DNA of 64,000 nucleotides, taken from NCBI GenBank assembly GCA_024642565.1, contig JAHEAV010000002.1:1-64000 (forward strand). The letters run 5' to 3'. Below are positions 8,131 to 18,815 of the stretch, piece after piece (positions within the stretch are counted from its first letter, which is position 1; each line of letters starts with the position of its first letter). The translations under genes and the position numbers were made by a program. The notes under the pieces are model-generated. The model did not search any database, was not told the DNA's origin, and saw only the letters and a program-made list of their open reading frames with translations. The DNA comes from Erythrobacter sp. (GTDB lineage Bacteria > Pseudomonadota > Alphaproteobacteria > Sphingomonadales > Sphingomonadaceae).

Positions 8131-8148
8131 GCGGCCTTTATCGGCCGC
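8131..8148 (-). promoter_or_regulatory. 5'-leader hairpin of the P450 gene
   Basis: GCGGCC (8131-8136) and GGCCGC (8143-8148) form a perfect 6-bp stem with a 6-nt loop in the untranslated leader, between the predicted promoter and the ribosome site. It could be an operator or an RNA structure. Confidence 0.35.
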
Positions 8149-8161
8149 CGACATGTTGCCC

Positions 8162-8190
8162 TATCCTGCCCTTACTTACCGCAGTGTCAA
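8162..8190 (-). promoter_or_regulatory. Sigma70-type promoter of the P450 gene
   Basis: On the minus strand TTGACA (8185-8190) and AGGATA (8162-8167) are spaced 17 bp apart. This is the best -35 box seen in the window. It lies about 50 bp upstream of the P450 start codon. Confidence 0.6.
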
Positions 8191-8287
8191 TAGACAGTTG
8201 CGAATTGCGACCTATCGTTGCGCCGCGGCGTAACTTAACTGCGGCACCCTTCAGTGAAGGGGTATCTCAAGGCGATTTTGCGCGGAC

Positions 8288-9511
8288 TTAAGCCGCCTTC
8301 TTCCAGAACGGCTTCCAGTTCCGTTTCGCGCCCTGCGGCCCGGATTTCATCACCCGCTTGCGGAACAAATTCGCCCCGGCCCTGACGAATAATGCCGTGG
8401 CCAGAATTTGCCACGCGATCGCAACAAGATGCGGCCAGAGGGCCGGTTCCTGCGCGGCCCGCCCCAGCATTGCATAGGGGGAACTGAGCGGGAAAATCAC
8501 CGCAGCAATTTCTATTGGCGAGCCGGTATCGGTGATCGCGTAAGTCGCAAGGAAGAATATCAGCAATTGCAGAATGGTGGCCGGCATCGAAATCGTCTGC
8601 ACGTCGCGCACCGTAGGGGCGAGCGATCCCACCGCGAGAAAAATCGAACCGATCAGCAAGTAGGCCATGGCGAAATAGACCAGGAACAGCAGCGCGAACA
8701 GCGGCCAGCCCACCGAGGGTGTAGGCACCGATTCGATTGCATCCCTGCCTAGGAAAAGAAGCGCGCCGGCCACGCTGCCCCACAGGGCAATACCGACAAA
8801 GCTGATGGCCAGCATGGCAAACAATTTGCCCACGAAAACGGCATCCATCGGGATCGCTGCAGCCAGCACTTCGATAATCTTGTTGCCTTTTTCCTCCACC
8901 AGATTGGACAGGACCATGCCCGCCAGCAACATGGTCAGCATGAAAAGCAGGGTCAGCGACGCGGTGGCGATGGCGGCATTGGCCGACCGCTTGTTGGCCA
9001 CGCTGGTCGCGGTCGATTCGAGCGCCACGTCAGGGTAATTCAACGTATCGCCGCGGGCACTTGCCGCGATCAGCGCCACATTGCCTTTCCAGCGCTCGAT
9101 CCGGTCTTCGGGTCCGATCAATTTTGGCGCTGCGAGTGATCCGGTCAACACTGCGGCGATGTTGCGTTTGTCGTCTTCCAGCAGCGCGCGCGGATCGTTG
9201 CTTTCCCCGGCCACGGGCACAACGATATCCGGCAGCCGGGTCAGATTGGACAGGCGCCGATGTGCGGCAACAAAGGCATCGCTCTGCGCCGTGTCGAGCA
9301 CGAGGGCCAGCGCCGGGTTCTGCTGGCTCTCTGCCGCCTTTGCCCCGAGCAGGCCCGCGCCGCCGCTGATCGCAAGGAAGAATATCGGCCCGAGCAGGAA
9401 GAACAGAAAGGCTTTGCTGAACAGCACGGCGCCAAAATCGCGGCGCGCGATGACAAAGGCCGCGCGCCACAGCGGCAGCCGTGCATGGGAGAAATCCGGA
9501 CCATCAGTCAT
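8288..9511 (-). CDS. ABC-2 type transporter permease (NatB-like)
   Basis: The 407-residue protein has one N-terminal hydrophobic segment (FLFFLLGPIFFLAISGG, about residues 34-50), a large periplasmic domain to about 180, then five or six helices, including an LLFMLTMLLAGMVLSNLVEEKG stretch that is diagnostic of ABC-2 exporters of the NatB class. It overlaps the ATPase gene by 4 bp (9508-9511), so the two are coupled and form one exporter. NatAB relatives export Na+ or drugs; the substrate here is unknown. Confidence 0.85.
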   Translation of the reverse strand: MTDGPDFSHARLPLWRAAFVIARRDFGAVLFSKAFLFFLLGPIFFLAISGGAGLLGAKAAESQQNPALALVLDTAQSDAFVAAHRRLSNLTRLPDIVVPVAGESNDPRALLEDDKRNIAAVLTGSLAAPKLIGPEDRIERWKGNVALIAASARGDTLNYPDVALESTATSVANKRSANAAIATASLTLLFMLTMLLAGMVLSNLVEEKGNKIIEVLAAAIPMDAVFVGKLFAMLAISFVGIALWGSVAGALLFLGRDAIESVPTPSVGWPLFALLFLVYFAMAYLLIGSIFLAVGSLAPTVRDVQTISMPATILQLLIFFLATYAITDTGSPIEIAAVIFPLSSPYAMLGRAAQEPALWPHLVAIAWQILATALFVRAGANLFRKRVMKSGPQGAKRNWKPFWKKAA

Positions 9512-10500
9512 TGGCCGTTCTCCATCCGTTTGTCTTCTTCCAGAGCCAGCGCTGCCGCCTCCCCCGCGATATGGACGAAGGCATCATGCAATCCCGCGCG
9601 CTCGATCGAGAGCGACTGGATGCCAGCCTCCCCTTCGATCAGGGCGCGCAGCAGCGGTTCGACCCCGCTTTCGGGCAGGGAGAACAGCCAGTAATCGCCT
9701 TCAGCCCTTGTATCGGCGGGTAGCGCATCGCGCCACCGACCACCGCGCGAGCGGGTTTCAAGGCGAACCTGCGCTGGAATACGGTCCCGCGCGGTGTCGA
9801 CTGATCCGGCATAAGGCACTTTGCCCCCGGCGATAATGGCGACGCCTTCACACAGCCGTTCGGCATGGGCGATTACATGGGTTGAGAAGATTACCGTGGT
9901 GCCTTCGGCGGCAAGATCGCGGATCATCTGCTCCAACTTGCCCTGATTGATCGCATCAAGACCGGAAAAGGGTTCGTCCAGTACCACCAGCCTTGGTTTG
10001 TGGACCAATGTGCCGAGCAATTGCACAGTCTGCGCCATACCCTTGGATAATTGCCGTATCTGGCGGTCGGCTGCGTAGCCGAGGCCATGCTTTTCCAGCA
10101 ATTCGCGCCCACGCCGCTTGCCTTCGGCCAGCGCAAGCCCGCGCAACGCGCCAAGAAATCCGATCGCCTCGTCGCATTTCATCGAAGGGTAGAGCCCGCG
10201 CTCTTCGGGAAGATAGCCGATCAGCCGCGCGATATCGTGGGGCCGTTCGTTACCGAACACCCGCCGCACGCCTTCATCCGGGTCGATAATCCCCAGTAGC
10301 ATCCGCAATGTGGTGGTCTTTCCGGCACCATTCGGGCCAAGAATTCCGTAGATCGCGCCTTCCGGGACTGACAGATCGACACCATCGACCGCCAGCGTTC
10401 CTTCAAACCGCTTGACCAGCCCGCGCGCCTCGATTGCCAAGACCCGTGAATCCGGCAAATCATTGCTCAACCGGGCTTGTTCGCTTAGCGGCTTGTCCAT
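9508..10500 (-). CDS. ABC transporter ATP-binding protein (NatA-like)
   Basis: It is the ATPase for the adjacent permease. The Walker A motif GPNGAGKT is at 55-62, the signature LSKGMAQ is mid-protein, and Walker B is VVLDEPFSGLD, followed by an H-loop THVIAHAE. The C-terminal extension of about 80 residues is typical of the DRA/NatA subfamily. The gene starts 44 bp from the divergent queG start, so both promoters must lie in or near that short gap. Confidence 0.92.
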   Translation of the reverse strand: MDKPLSEQARLSNDLPDSRVLAIEARGLVKRFEGTLAVDGVDLSVPEGAIYGILGPNGAGKTTTLRMLLGIIDPDEGVRRVFGNERPHDIARLIGYLPEERGLYPSMKCDEAIGFLGALRGLALAEGKRRGRELLEKHGLGYAADRQIRQLSKGMAQTVQLLGTLVHKPRLVVLDEPFSGLDAINQGKLEQMIRDLAAEGTTVIFSTHVIAHAERLCEGVAIIAGGKVPYAGSVDTARDRIPAQVRLETRSRGGRWRDALPADTRAEGDYWLFSLPESGVEPLLRALIEGEAGIQSLSIERAGLHDAFVHIAGEAAALALEEDKRMENGQ

Positions 10501-10544
10501 ATCCGCCGATTAACCCTCGTGCGTGAACGGGAGCAACCCCAAGA

Positions 10545-11621
10545 ATGGTTAATTCCGCGGTTATCCGCGATCTGCAGAATGGTCTGGTGACTGAGGCCAG
10601 AGGACTGGGCTTTGCGGCCGTGGGTTTTGCGCCTGCGGCGGACGACCCCCTGCGTTCCCGGCGGCTGCGCGACTGGCTCGATGCCGGGCATCACGGCACA
10701 ATGGGATGGATGGAAGACCGCGCAGAGGTGCGTCAGGGGCCGCACAGCATGTGGCCCGAAGCCCGCAGTGTGATTGCGCTGGGGATGAGCTATGCCCCGG
10801 AAACCGACCCCTTGGCTCTTGCGGACAGTTCCGATCGCGCGCGAATTTCGGTTTATGCGCAGGGGCGGGACTATCATGATGTTATGAAAAAGGCGCTCAA
10901 GGCGCTCGCCCGGTGGATGGTGGCAGAAGCCAGGCGATTGGGGTTGGAAGAGCCGCAATTGAAGGTTTTCGTCGATACCGCACCTGTAATGGAAAAGCCG
11001 TTGGGGCAAGCGGCGGGGATCGGCTGGCAGGGTAAACATACCAATTTGGTCAGCCGCGAACATGGCAGCTGGCTGTTTCTGGGGGCGATCTATTCCACGC
11101 TGCCTTTCGAACCGGGCGACCTGCATGATGACCGCTGCGGATCGTGCAATGCGTGCCAGGCAGCTTGTCCGACTAACGCCTTTCCCGCGCCGTACCAACT
11201 CGATGCGCGCCGCTGCATTTCCTATCTCACAATCGAGCATAAGGGCCCGATTCCCGAAGAATTCCGGGCGGCCATGGGCAACCGGATCTATGGCTGCGAT
11301 GATTGCCTGGCGGTATGCCCGTGGAACAAATTTGCCGACGCCGCTGCGCGCAACATGTCTTTCCTGCCGCGCGCCGAACTGGTCGCACCAAAGCTGGCCG
11401 AACTGCTGGCCCTTGATGATGCCGCCTTTCGCCAGCTGTTTTCCGGGTCCCCGGTTAAGCGGATCGGCCGGGACCGCTTTGTTCGCAATTGCCTGATTGC
11501 TGCGGGAAACAGCGGCGATTCATCATTGGCTGCGCAGGCTGAAGCACTCTGTGCGGATCCTGACGCGGTTGTCGCGGAGGCTGCCCAATGGGCGCTTGCA
11601 GTGCTTAGAGCAGGTCCTTGA
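10545..11621 (+). CDS. queG: Epoxyqueuosine reductase
   Basis: It is the cobalamin- and Fe-S-dependent enzyme of the last step of queuosine tRNA modification (epoxyqueuosine to queuosine). Two 4Fe-4S motifs are visible: [12 protein letters not shown] (about 195-206) and [11 protein letters not shown] (about 249-259), the second with the CPWNKF ending characteristic of QueG. The N-terminal domain contains [21 protein letters not shown], the conserved core of the family. Length (358 residues) is normal. The 3' end overlaps the convergent ferredoxin-reductase gene by 17 bp. Confidence 0.95.
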   Translation: MVNSAVIRDLQNGLVTEARGLGFAAVGFAPAADDPLRSRRLRDWLDAGHHGTMGWMEDRAEVRQGPHSMWPEARSVIALGMSYAPETDPLALADSSDRARISVYAQGRDYHDVMKKALKALARWMVAEARRLGLEEPQLKVFVDTAPVMEKPLGQAAGIGWQGKHTNLVSREHGSWLFLGAIYSTLPFEPGDLHDDRCGSCNACQAACPTNAFPAPYQLDARRCISYLTIEHKGPIPEEFRAAMGNRIYGCDDCLAVCPWNKFADAAARNMSFLPRAELVAPKLAELLALDDAAFRQLFSGSPVKRIGRDRFVRNCLIAAGNSGDSSLAAQAEALCADPDAVVAEAAQWALAVLRAGP

Positions 11622-12831
11622 GCGGCAGGTCCGGATCGGCCAGCACTGCCACATCGGGTTCTGCGCGGGCCTCGATCAATTTGCGTCCCTGCACGTAATC
11701 CTTGACCATGTTGACGCAATCCAGCGCAATCATTCGGCCTTCCTTGAGGTAGATGACCGAGAATTTGCGGGATGCCGGATCACCGCGCAGCACTGTCTGA
11801 TCATGATCCAAAGACAAGCCCGCGGTCTGCAGTTTCAGATCATACTGGTTCGACCAGAACCACGGGAAGGCTTCATAGGGCTGCTTGTCGCCGCAAATTG
11901 ACTTGGCGGTTGTGGCGGCCATGTCATGGGCGTTCTGAACCGATTCGAGGCGGATCACCGCATTGTCGGCAAAGGGATTGGCATGGGCGGCGCAGTCACC
12001 GATGGCATAAATATCATCCAGCGTGGTGCGGCAGAATTCGTCGACATCCACCCCGTTACCGCCCGATGCCCCGGCGGCGAGCAGCGGGCCAACCGCAGGC
12101 ACGATCCCGATCCCGACCACGACCATATCGGCAGGGATGGTCTCTCCTGTGGCAAGTTTGACGCCCGTCACCCGCTGCCCATCACCTTCCAGACGATCGA
12201 CCGTGGTTTCCAGTCGCAGATCGACACCATGCGCGCGGTGCTCTGCCTGATAGAAGGTGGATAATTCCTCCCCCGCGACGCGCGCCAGAACACGCGGCAG
12301 CGCCTCTAACAGCACAACTTCGCAGCCCAGCTTGCGCAAGACTGCGGCCGCTTCCAGACCGATATAGCCGCCACCGATCACCACCACCTGTTTTGCACCG
12401 GCCTGCAGCTGCGCCATCATCCGGTCGACATCGGCGCGGGTGCGCACGGAATGTACCCCATCCAGCTCTGCGCCCGCGCAGGACAAGCGCCGCGGATCGC
12501 CGCCCGATGCCCAGATCAACTTGCGATAACCAAGCCGCGTTTCGTTCGAAAGGGTCAGTTGGTGGGCCATCCAGTCGATCGCGAGCACATTCTGCTGCAG
12601 GCGCAAGTCGATGCCCTTGTCAGCCCAGAATTGCGGCGGGCGAATAAGAATTCTTTCGAATGGCTTCTCCCCCGCGAGATATTCTTTCGACAGCGGTGGG
12701 CGTTCATATGGCGGGTGGCTTTCCCGCCCGAGCATCATGATCGAACCGTCGAATCCGTTCTGGCGCAAGGCGATGGCGGCTTGCGCCCCGGCATGGCCAG
12801 TCCCCACGATTATGACATCAGCTTGGTCCAT
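11605..12831 (-). CDS. NAD(P)/FAD-dependent ferredoxin/rubredoxin reductase
   Basis: This 408-residue class I flavoprotein has an FAD motif [11 protein letters not shown] at the N-terminus, RPPLSKEYL (a signature of putidaredoxin-reductase-like enzymes), an NAD-binding [10 protein letters not shown], and the second FAD motif YAIGDCAAH. Such reductases pass electrons from NADH to a 2Fe-2S ferredoxin that serves P450s or ring dioxygenases. It is therefore a candidate partner of the CYP153-like P450 3.5 kb away. The ATG at 12831 matches the family start; a TTG at 12867 would add 12 residues. Neither has a strong ribosome site. Confidence 0.85.
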   Translation of the reverse strand: MDQADVIIVGTGHAGAQAAIALRQNGFDGSIMMLGRESHPPYERPPLSKEYLAGEKPFERILIRPPQFWADKGIDLRLQQNVLAIDWMAHQLTLSNETRLGYRKLIWASGGDPRRLSCAGAELDGVHSVRTRADVDRMMAQLQAGAKQVVVIGGGYIGLEAAAVLRKLGCEVVLLEALPRVLARVAGEELSTFYQAEHRAHGVDLRLETTVDRLEGDGQRVTGVKLATGETIPADMVVVGIGIVPAVGPLLAAGASGGNGVDVDEFCRTTLDDIYAIGDCAAHANPFADNAVIRLESVQNAHDMAATTAKSICGDKQPYEAFPWFWSNQYDLKLQTAGLSLDHDQTVLRGDPASRKFSVIYLKEGRMIALDCVNMVKDYVQGRKLIEARAEPDVAVLADPDLPLKDLL

Positions 12832-12883
12832 GGTTGGGCGGTTTGGCCTATTCTGTGTGTGGGTCAAGGGGGTAGATGGTTTG

Positions 12884-15800
12884 CTAGCGGCCCAGAATGT
12901 TACGCGCCTGACTGGCTATCTGCGCCAGCATTGCGGGTGCCACAGGCGTGCGCACTTGCGCCCGACTGATCATTGCGCGGAACTGCCGGATCGCGGCGGC
13001 ATTGCCTTCTGCCCAGCTTTCAACCGCACCGGCGGGATCCTGTTTGGCATCCTTGCGGCGCGACAAGCGGCGAAGGAATTCCAGCCTCATCTGCTGGAAA
13101 TCGCGGGCCAGACCTGCGACTAGCAAACGCTCCCAGACATCGGAAGGTTCCATCAGCGCGGCTGTGCCCTGGGCCCAGTCCAATCCCAGCATTGCGCCAA
13201 GGCTGGTGAAGGCCTTGGTCAGTTCGCGCGCATCAATTCCCGTGTCGAGTGAAAGGCTGGCCAACCCGACGGCGCCGTCAATATCGTAGAGATGGGCTAC
13301 CTGCGCGGCAATCTTCTCAGGCGTTCCGGCGTCGATGAAGCTGGCGCGCAATTTGGCGGATTGTTGGCGCGCTTCGGCAGCCAGCAGGCTGTCCGTTGCT
13401 CCCGATAATTGGCGCACGCCGTCAGCGAGTTCGGCGACAATTTTCGATGGGCGGTACTGGCTTGAATTGCGGCGGAGCAAGTCGGCCATTTGCCCGCGCA
13501 ATGCCGAGGCGGTACGCTCAAACAGGATCAGCCGGGCTATTTCGGGAAGGCTGGCAGTGTCCAGCAAGGCCCACAAACGGTCGATGTCGAAAAGTTCGAC
13601 TGCCGCCACGAAAGTACTGGCCACCTGCGCCAGTTCGACGCCCTCCTCTTCGGCCAGTTCGAAGGGATGAACCAGCCCAAGGCAATTGATGACCTTGTTG
13701 GCCAGAATGGTGGCGATGATTTCCCGGCGCAGTGCATGGCCGAGAATCTCGTGCTTGAATTCCACCCGCATCGGGGCGGGGAAATAACCGAGAAGCACCT
13801 GCTCCATGCCGGGATCATCAGGCAATTCACTACGCTCGATGGCTTCTTGCAGCAGCAATTTGGTGGACGATAGCAAGACGGCAAGCTCGGGCCGGGTCAA
13901 TCCGATCCCATCAGCGGCGCGGCGCGCCAAGGTCGCTCCATCGGCCAGGCCTTCGGTACGGCGATCCAGATCACCCTGATCTTCCAGCGTCTCGATCAGC
14001 CGGATCTGCGAAGCAGTTGCCTTGGCGCCGCCGGTTTCGGCGATCGACAGGGTCAGCGCTTGCAACCGGTTATCTTCCAACACGATTTCGGCGACTTCAT
14101 CCGTCATCGATTCGAGCAGTTCCACGCGCTTCTTTTCGGATAATTTCCCGCTGCGTTTTGCTGCGGCCAGCGCGATCTTGATGTTCACTTCATTATCGGA
14201 ACAATCGACGCCGGCGGAATTGTCGATGAAATCGGTATTGGACCGCCCGCCAAGCAAGCCAAATTCAATCCGCCCGGCCTGTGTAATGCCGAGATTCGCC
14301 CCCTCCCCGATAACCTTGGCACGGATCTGATTGGCATCGATGCGCAAAGTGTCGTTCGCAGGGTCGCCCACTGCGATATTATTTTCGGCCGATGCTTTGA
14401 CATAGGTGCCGATGCCGCCAAACCAGATCAGATCAACCGGGGCGCACAGGATCGCGGAAATCAAGGCTTCAGGCTCGATCTCTTTCGCGTCGATCCCCAA
14501 GGCCTTGCGGGCCTGGGGGGATAGTTTGATCTGCTTCAAGGCGCGGCTGTAGATGCCGCCGCCCTTCGACAGAAGTTTCGCGTTATAATCCTCCCAGCTC
14601 GAACGGGGCAGGGCAAACATGCGTTTGCGCTCCTTCCAGCTGGCTTCGGGATCGGGATCAGGGTCGATAATAATGTGTCGGTGATCGAAAGCGGCGACCA
14701 GCTCTATGGATTTGGACAGCAGCATGCCGTTGCCAAAAACGTCGCCCGACATGTCACCGCAGCCAACCACGCGCACAGGATCGCTTTGCACATCGATCCC
14801 CATTTCGAGGAAATGGCGCTGGACCGAAACCCAGGCGCCGCGCGCCGTAATGCCCATTGCCTTGTGGTCGTATCCCTTGGACCCGCCGCTGGCGAAAGCA
14901 TCGTCGAGCCAGAAGCCGGCCGCTTGCGCAATGCCATTGGCGATGTCGGAGAAACGCGCCGTGCCCTTATCGGCAGCGACGACAAAATACGGATCATCCG
15001 CATCGCGGATCACCACATCGGAAGGGTGAACCACCTTGCCATTCACGATATTGTCGGTGACTGACAGCAGGGTGCGAATGAATATTTCGTAGCTCGCCTG
15101 CCCTTCTGCAGCCCAGGCATCGCGGTCCCTATCGGGTGACGGGAGCAATTTGGGGTAAAAGCCGCCCTTGGCGCCAGTCGGCACGATTACGGCGTTCTTG
15201 ACCCGCTGGGCCTTCATCAGCCCGAGAATTTCTGTCCGGAAATCGTCACGCCGGTCAGACCAGCGCAGGCCGCCGCGCGCGACAGGCCCGGAGCGCAGGT
15301 GAATACCTTCGACCCGCCGTGAATACACGAAGATCTCGCGCCAGGGCACGGGCTTGGGCAAGTTTGGAATCAGGGCGGAATCGATCTTGAACGCCAGCGC
15401 CTCTTCGGCTGCCGGCGCAAAGGCATTGGTGCGCAGAATAGCCCGGACAAGCGCATGATAAAGGCGCAGGAGCCGGTCGTCATTGATCGCCGCCACCTTG
15501 GCAAGGCCCTGGCGGATTGCGTCTTCCGCCTTCTTGACCGCACCATCGCGATCGCCCTTGAAAGCGGGATCGTTTTGCGCCTTGAACAGGTCAATCAAGG
15601 CCATGGCCACGGCAGGCGCGCGGCCCAGCGCATCGACCACCGTGTAGATGGTGAAGCTCATTCCGGCCTGCCGCATATAGCGGTAAAAGGCGCGTAACCA
15701 GTCGGCTTCATGCGCAGACAGGCCCGTGCTGATCACGAGCCGGTTGAAGGGATCATCTTCGGCGCCGCCATTGAGCACAGCTGCAATCGCTTCCTCGATT

Positions 15801-17644
15801 ACAGGTCCACGATCCAGCAGGATGGCGGCACGGCTCCCTTCGGGCAGACCCAGCGTGTAATCATGGATCGCGCCGAGGTTGCCTCCATCAAGCTCAGTTG
15901 ACGTTTCTGCCATGACGCGAAAGCCGAAATTTTCCAGCGCAGGGACCGAATCCGACAAAGCCAGCCCACCGGTGTTTTCGTAAATCTTCAGCCGCAGCTG
16001 GTTCTCCGGATCGCCATCCAGATGGTAAAGTCTGGCATCGCGCTGCAACGCCGCGCCAGAGACACTCTCCGCTTCCACCACATGCAGATGGCGCAGGCGC
16101 AGGATATCCCGTGCGGCCTCTGCCGGGCCATATTCACTCCGATATGCGGTGGGGAAAGCCTCCGCAAAGCGTGTGGCAAAGGCGGCAGCCCGGCCATGTT
16201 CCAATTCCAGTGCCAGTTCGCTTTCAACCGCTTCGGCCCAGCCGCGCAGCATGATCTGCAATTCGGCTTCGAGCGCCGCTTCGCTTGCTGGCCGGTCCCC
16301 GACGCGGATATCAAGTACGAAACGCAGCATGGCCAGATTGCCGCCTTCGACTTGCAGGCTCCAATCAAGCAAATGCGCATTGGCACCTGTTTCGAGCAGG
16401 TTCTGGATCTGCATCCTTACCTGGGTAGAAAGCATGTCGCGGGGCAGCCAGACGAAGGCGAACAGATGGCGTGACAGGGGCGCTTCGACCATTACGAGGC
16501 GCGGTCTCGGGCGGTCGACGAGGCTCATCATCGTGGTTGCGACCCGCTCGATTGCCTGTTTGGGGAATCCGATCAGCAGATCATGCGGCAGAGCGGTCAG
16601 CGCATGGACTAGTGCCTTGCCGGCGTGCCCCTTGTTGTCGAAATGGAATTTCTCGATCAGTTCGGACAATTGGCTGCGCAGCCGTGGCACCTGGCTGGGC
16701 GGCGCAGCCAGAGCGGCGCTCGTCCAGACCCCGGCATGGACCGACAGTGCCACGACTCTGCCGTTTTCGACCACGGGCACAATGAACAGGTCAAGCGGGA
16801 CGCGGCGATGGACCTGGGCCATGCGATTGGCCTTGATAATCAGCAACTGTTGCGATTTACCCTTCGCCTGTTCGAACCAGGCGAAAGCGCGGTCGTAAGA
16901 TTGATCCGCCAGCAATTGCTTTGCGCTGCGGCGGCAAATGCCGAGGTGCTGCGTTTGGCTGCCATCGCGGTGCCGGGTCAAATGCCCCAATTGTGTGAGC
17001 ATTCCGTCATCCAGCCAGTGCAGCAATTCCTTGGCTTCGGGATCATGGATTTGTTCGGCGTCCGCGCACATCGCTTCGCGCAGCTTCGGCCAGTCGGCCA
17101 CGGCCGCACGAACATCGCCCAGCGTCACCTGCAACGCCTCTTCGAGCGCGCGGCGCTGGCGCGCGTCGATCCGCACGGTCTCGATGTAGATCATCGATTC
17201 GGCCGGCGCTTCACCGCGCGTTGCCACTATCGCCTGCAATTCCCCGTCCGCCGAACGCTGCACCGGTATGACCGGGTGCACCAGCCGATCGATTGACAGG
17301 CCCTGTGCCGCGATGGTTGAAGCGATCGAATCGACCAGGAAAGGCATATCGTCATTGACGATGGCAATCCGCATGAACCGGCGTTGGTCACTGGTCGATG
17401 CGAGCGCGATCGCGGGCGCGCCCATGGTCCGACGGGCCGCAGTATCCAGCAGGAAGGTGGCGGCTTCGGCAATCTTGTCACGCTCGAAAGGTGTATCGCC
17501 GGGCAGCAAGGAGCCAGCAATTCGCGCTGTCAGCGCCTCGACCAGTTCGGGGTGACCGGACAAGCGGCGTGCCGCCGTGTCGGCTCCGGATTTGGCGTTT
17601 TCTGGTAATGATTTCCGAGACGATCTGCCGGTCTTCGAACCCAT
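12884..17644 (-). CDS. NAD-specific glutamate dehydrogenase, large (180 kDa) class
   Basis: At 1586 residues this belongs to the L_180 class, which oxidises glutamate to 2-oxoglutarate with NAD. The N-terminal half (about 700 residues) holds the ACT-like regulatory regions. The catalytic core is recognisable by [16 protein letters not shown] and [12 protein letters not shown] (the lysine-rich glutamate site) and by [10 protein letters not shown] and GEGANLG in the Rossmann part. A C-terminal helical domain of about 400 residues completes it. The start at 17644 follows AGGAG with 8-nt spacing and lies about 27 bp from the predicted transcription start. It is monocistronic. Confidence 0.95.
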   Translation of the reverse strand: MGSKTGRSSRKSLPENAKSGADTAARRLSGHPELVEALTARIAGSLLPGDTPFERDKIAEAATFLLDTAARRTMGAPAIALASTSDQRRFMRIAIVNDDMPFLVDSIASTIAAQGLSIDRLVHPVIPVQRSADGELQAIVATRGEAPAESMIYIETVRIDARQRRALEEALQVTLGDVRAAVADWPKLREAMCADAEQIHDPEAKELLHWLDDGMLTQLGHLTRHRDGSQTQHLGICRRSAKQLLADQSYDRAFAWFEQAKGKSQQLLIIKANRMAQVHRRVPLDLFIVPVVENGRVVALSVHAGVWTSAALAAPPSQVPRLRSQLSELIEKFHFDNKGHAGKALVHALTALPHDLLIGFPKQAIERVATTMMSLVDRPRPRLVMVEAPLSRHLFAFVWLPRDMLSTQVRMQIQNLLETGANAHLLDWSLQVEGGNLAMLRFVLDIRVGDRPASEAALEAELQIMLRGWAEAVESELALELEHGRAAAFATRFAEAFPTAYRSEYGPAEAARDILRLRHLHVVEAESVSGAALQRDARLYHLDGDPENQLRLKIYENTGGLALSDSVPALENFGFRVMAETSTELDGGNLGAIHDYTLGLPEGSRAAILLDRGPVIEEAIAAVLNGGAEDDPFNRLVISTGLSAHEADWLRAFYRYMRQAGMSFTIYTVVDALGRAPAVAMALIDLFKAQNDPAFKGDRDGAVKKAEDAIRQGLAKVAAINDDRLLRLYHALVRAILRTNAFAPAAEEALAFKIDSALIPNLPKPVPWREIFVYSRRVEGIHLRSGPVARGGLRWSDRRDDFRTEILGLMKAQRVKNAVIVPTGAKGGFYPKLLPSPDRDRDAWAAEGQASYEIFIRTLLSVTDNIVNGKVVHPSDVVIRDADDPYFVVAADKGTARFSDIANGIAQAAGFWLDDAFASGGSKGYDHKAMGITARGAWVSVQRHFLEMGIDVQSDPVRVVGCGDMSGDVFGNGMLLSKSIELVAAFDHRHIIIDPDPDPEASWKERKRMFALPRSSWEDYNAKLLSKGGGIYSRALKQIKLSPQARKALGIDAKEIEPEALISAILCAPVDLIWFGGIGTYVKASAENNIAVGDPANDTLRIDANQIRAKVIGEGANLGITQAGRIEFGLLGGRSNTDFIDNSAGVDCSDNEVNIKIALAAAKRSGKLSEKKRVELLESMTDEVAEIVLEDNRLQALTLSIAETGGAKATASQIRLIETLEDQGDLDRRTEGLADGATLARRAADGIGLTRPELAVLLSSTKLLLQEAIERSELPDDPGMEQVLLGYFPAPMRVEFKHEILGHALRREIIATILANKVINCLGLVHPFELAEEEGVELAQVASTFVAAVELFDIDRLWALLDTASLPEIARLILFERTASALRGQMADLLRRNSSQYRPSKIVAELADGVRQLSGATDSLLAAEARQQSAKLRASFIDAGTPEKIAAQVAHLYDIDGAVGLASLSLDTGIDARELTKAFTSLGAMLGLDWAQGTAALMEPSDVWERLLVAGLARDFQQMRLEFLRRLSRRKDAKQDPAGAVESWAEGNAAAIRQFRAMISRAQVRTPVAPAMLAQIASQARNILGR

Positions 17645-17677
17645 CCATCCAGCTCCTGCGGGCCGCGATACGGCCTT

Positions 17678-17705
17678 GTTATAATATTACCGCACCGTGC
17701 AGCAA
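17678..17705 (-). promoter_or_regulatory. Promoter of the glutamate dehydrogenase gene
   Basis: On the minus strand TTGCTG (17700-17705) and TATAAC (17678-17683) are spaced 16 bp apart, in a locally AT-rich stretch 34 bp upstream of the start codon. Confidence 0.5.
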
Positions 17706-17831
17706 TAATGCTTGGATAGGCCGATGTTTCGTGCCCTGCAAGCCGCGTTGCACACCTCTAGCAGAGCTTGCCGCCCTTGCGCAGCCCTTCCGGCAGCATG
17801 CCGTTATTCAGTCGTTGTCTGATCGGGCCAC

Positions 17832-18815
17832 TCAGTCAGAAAGTGCGGTCATGGTCAGCTGCAACGAACGGACCCTGGCATCGGGATCGAAGGTGGAGCC
17901 GGCCAAAATAAGTTCGTCGGCCCCTGTTCTTCGGATAAACCGGCCAATCGCATCGCGCACAGTTTCGGGCGAACCGATCGCGCTGGCCTGTCCAATATTC
18001 TCGAGCATGGCCAGGGCCGGTGCAGGCAGCGAAGCCCGGTAATTCTCTATCGGGGGTGGTAATTTGCCGGGGCTGCCGCTGCGCAGCCGCACGAAGGCCT
18101 GCAATTGCGAGGAAGCGATCCGCTCGGCCTCGGCATCGCTGGGGGCGCAGATCACCGTCATGGCCGGCATGACATAGGGCTGCTTCAGCGCGGCCGAAGG
18201 CTTGAAATTCTGCCGATACAACGCAAGGGCGGCGTCGAGATGGTCCGGCGCGAAATGGCTTGCGAAGGCGTAGGGCAGGCCAAGCTGCGCGGCCAATTGT
18301 GCGCCGAACAGGCTTGATCCGAGCATCCATAAATCGACATCGGCACCAAGGCCGGGTGTGGCGCTGAGCGGGAGCGGCGGATCACCGGTGAGCAAAGCGC
18401 GCAGCTCGACCACATCCTGCGGGAAATATTCGGCTGCGCCGTGCAAATCCTTGCGAAATGCGCGCGCGATCCGTCCATCCGCTCCGGGTGCGCGGCCAAG
18501 GCCCAGATCGATTCTACCGGGGAACAAGGCATCCAGCGTGCCGAATTGTTCTGCGATTACGAAAGGATTGTGGTTGGGCAACATGATCCCGCCTGCGCCG
18601 ATGCGAATGGTCGAGGTGGCATGGCCGATATGGGCGAGCACCACCGAAGTCGCGGCACCGGCGATACCCTCCATGGCATGGTGTTCGGCCACCCAGAACC
18701 GGTTGTAGCCGGCCTTCTCGGCGGCCAGAGCCAGCCGGGCGCTAGCCGCATAGGCATCGCCCAAGGTGCCGCCTTCGCGAACCGGCACCAGATCGAGTAC
18801 CGACAGCGGGATCAT
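17832..18815 (-). CDS. LLM-class flavin-dependent oxidoreductase (luciferase-like)
   Basis: The 327-residue protein starts IPLSVLDLVPV and contains GYNRFWVAEHH, RIGAGGIMLPNH and the GRIDLGLGRAPG stretch. These are the hallmarks of the alkanal-monooxygenase-like (YhbW/MsnO8) branch of bacterial luciferase relatives, which use reduced flavin. The substrate is unknown. Its start overlaps the end of the TPR gene by 4 bp, so it is the last gene of the leftward operon that begins near 21380. Confidence 0.9.
   Translation of the reverse strand: MIPLSVLDLVPVREGGTLGDAYAASARLALAAEKAGYNRFWVAEHHAMEGIAGAATSVVLAHIGHATSTIRIGAGGIMLPNHNPFVIAEQFGTLDALFPGRIDLGLGRAPGADGRIARAFRKDLHGAAEYFPQDVVELRALLTGDPPLPLSATPGLGADVDLWMLGSSLFGAQLAAQLGLPYAFASHFAPDHLDAALALYRQNFKPSAALKQPYVMPAMTVICAPSDAEAERIASSQLQAFVRLRSGSPGKLPPPIENYRASLPAPALAMLENIGQASAIGSPETVRDAIGRFIRRTGADELILAGSTFDPDARVRSLQLTMTALSD

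Noticed and set aside
17760-17831. Short minus-strand frame encoding MLPEGLRKGGKLC after the LLM gene
   Set aside because: Only 13 residues from ATG, no ribosome site; too short to support.
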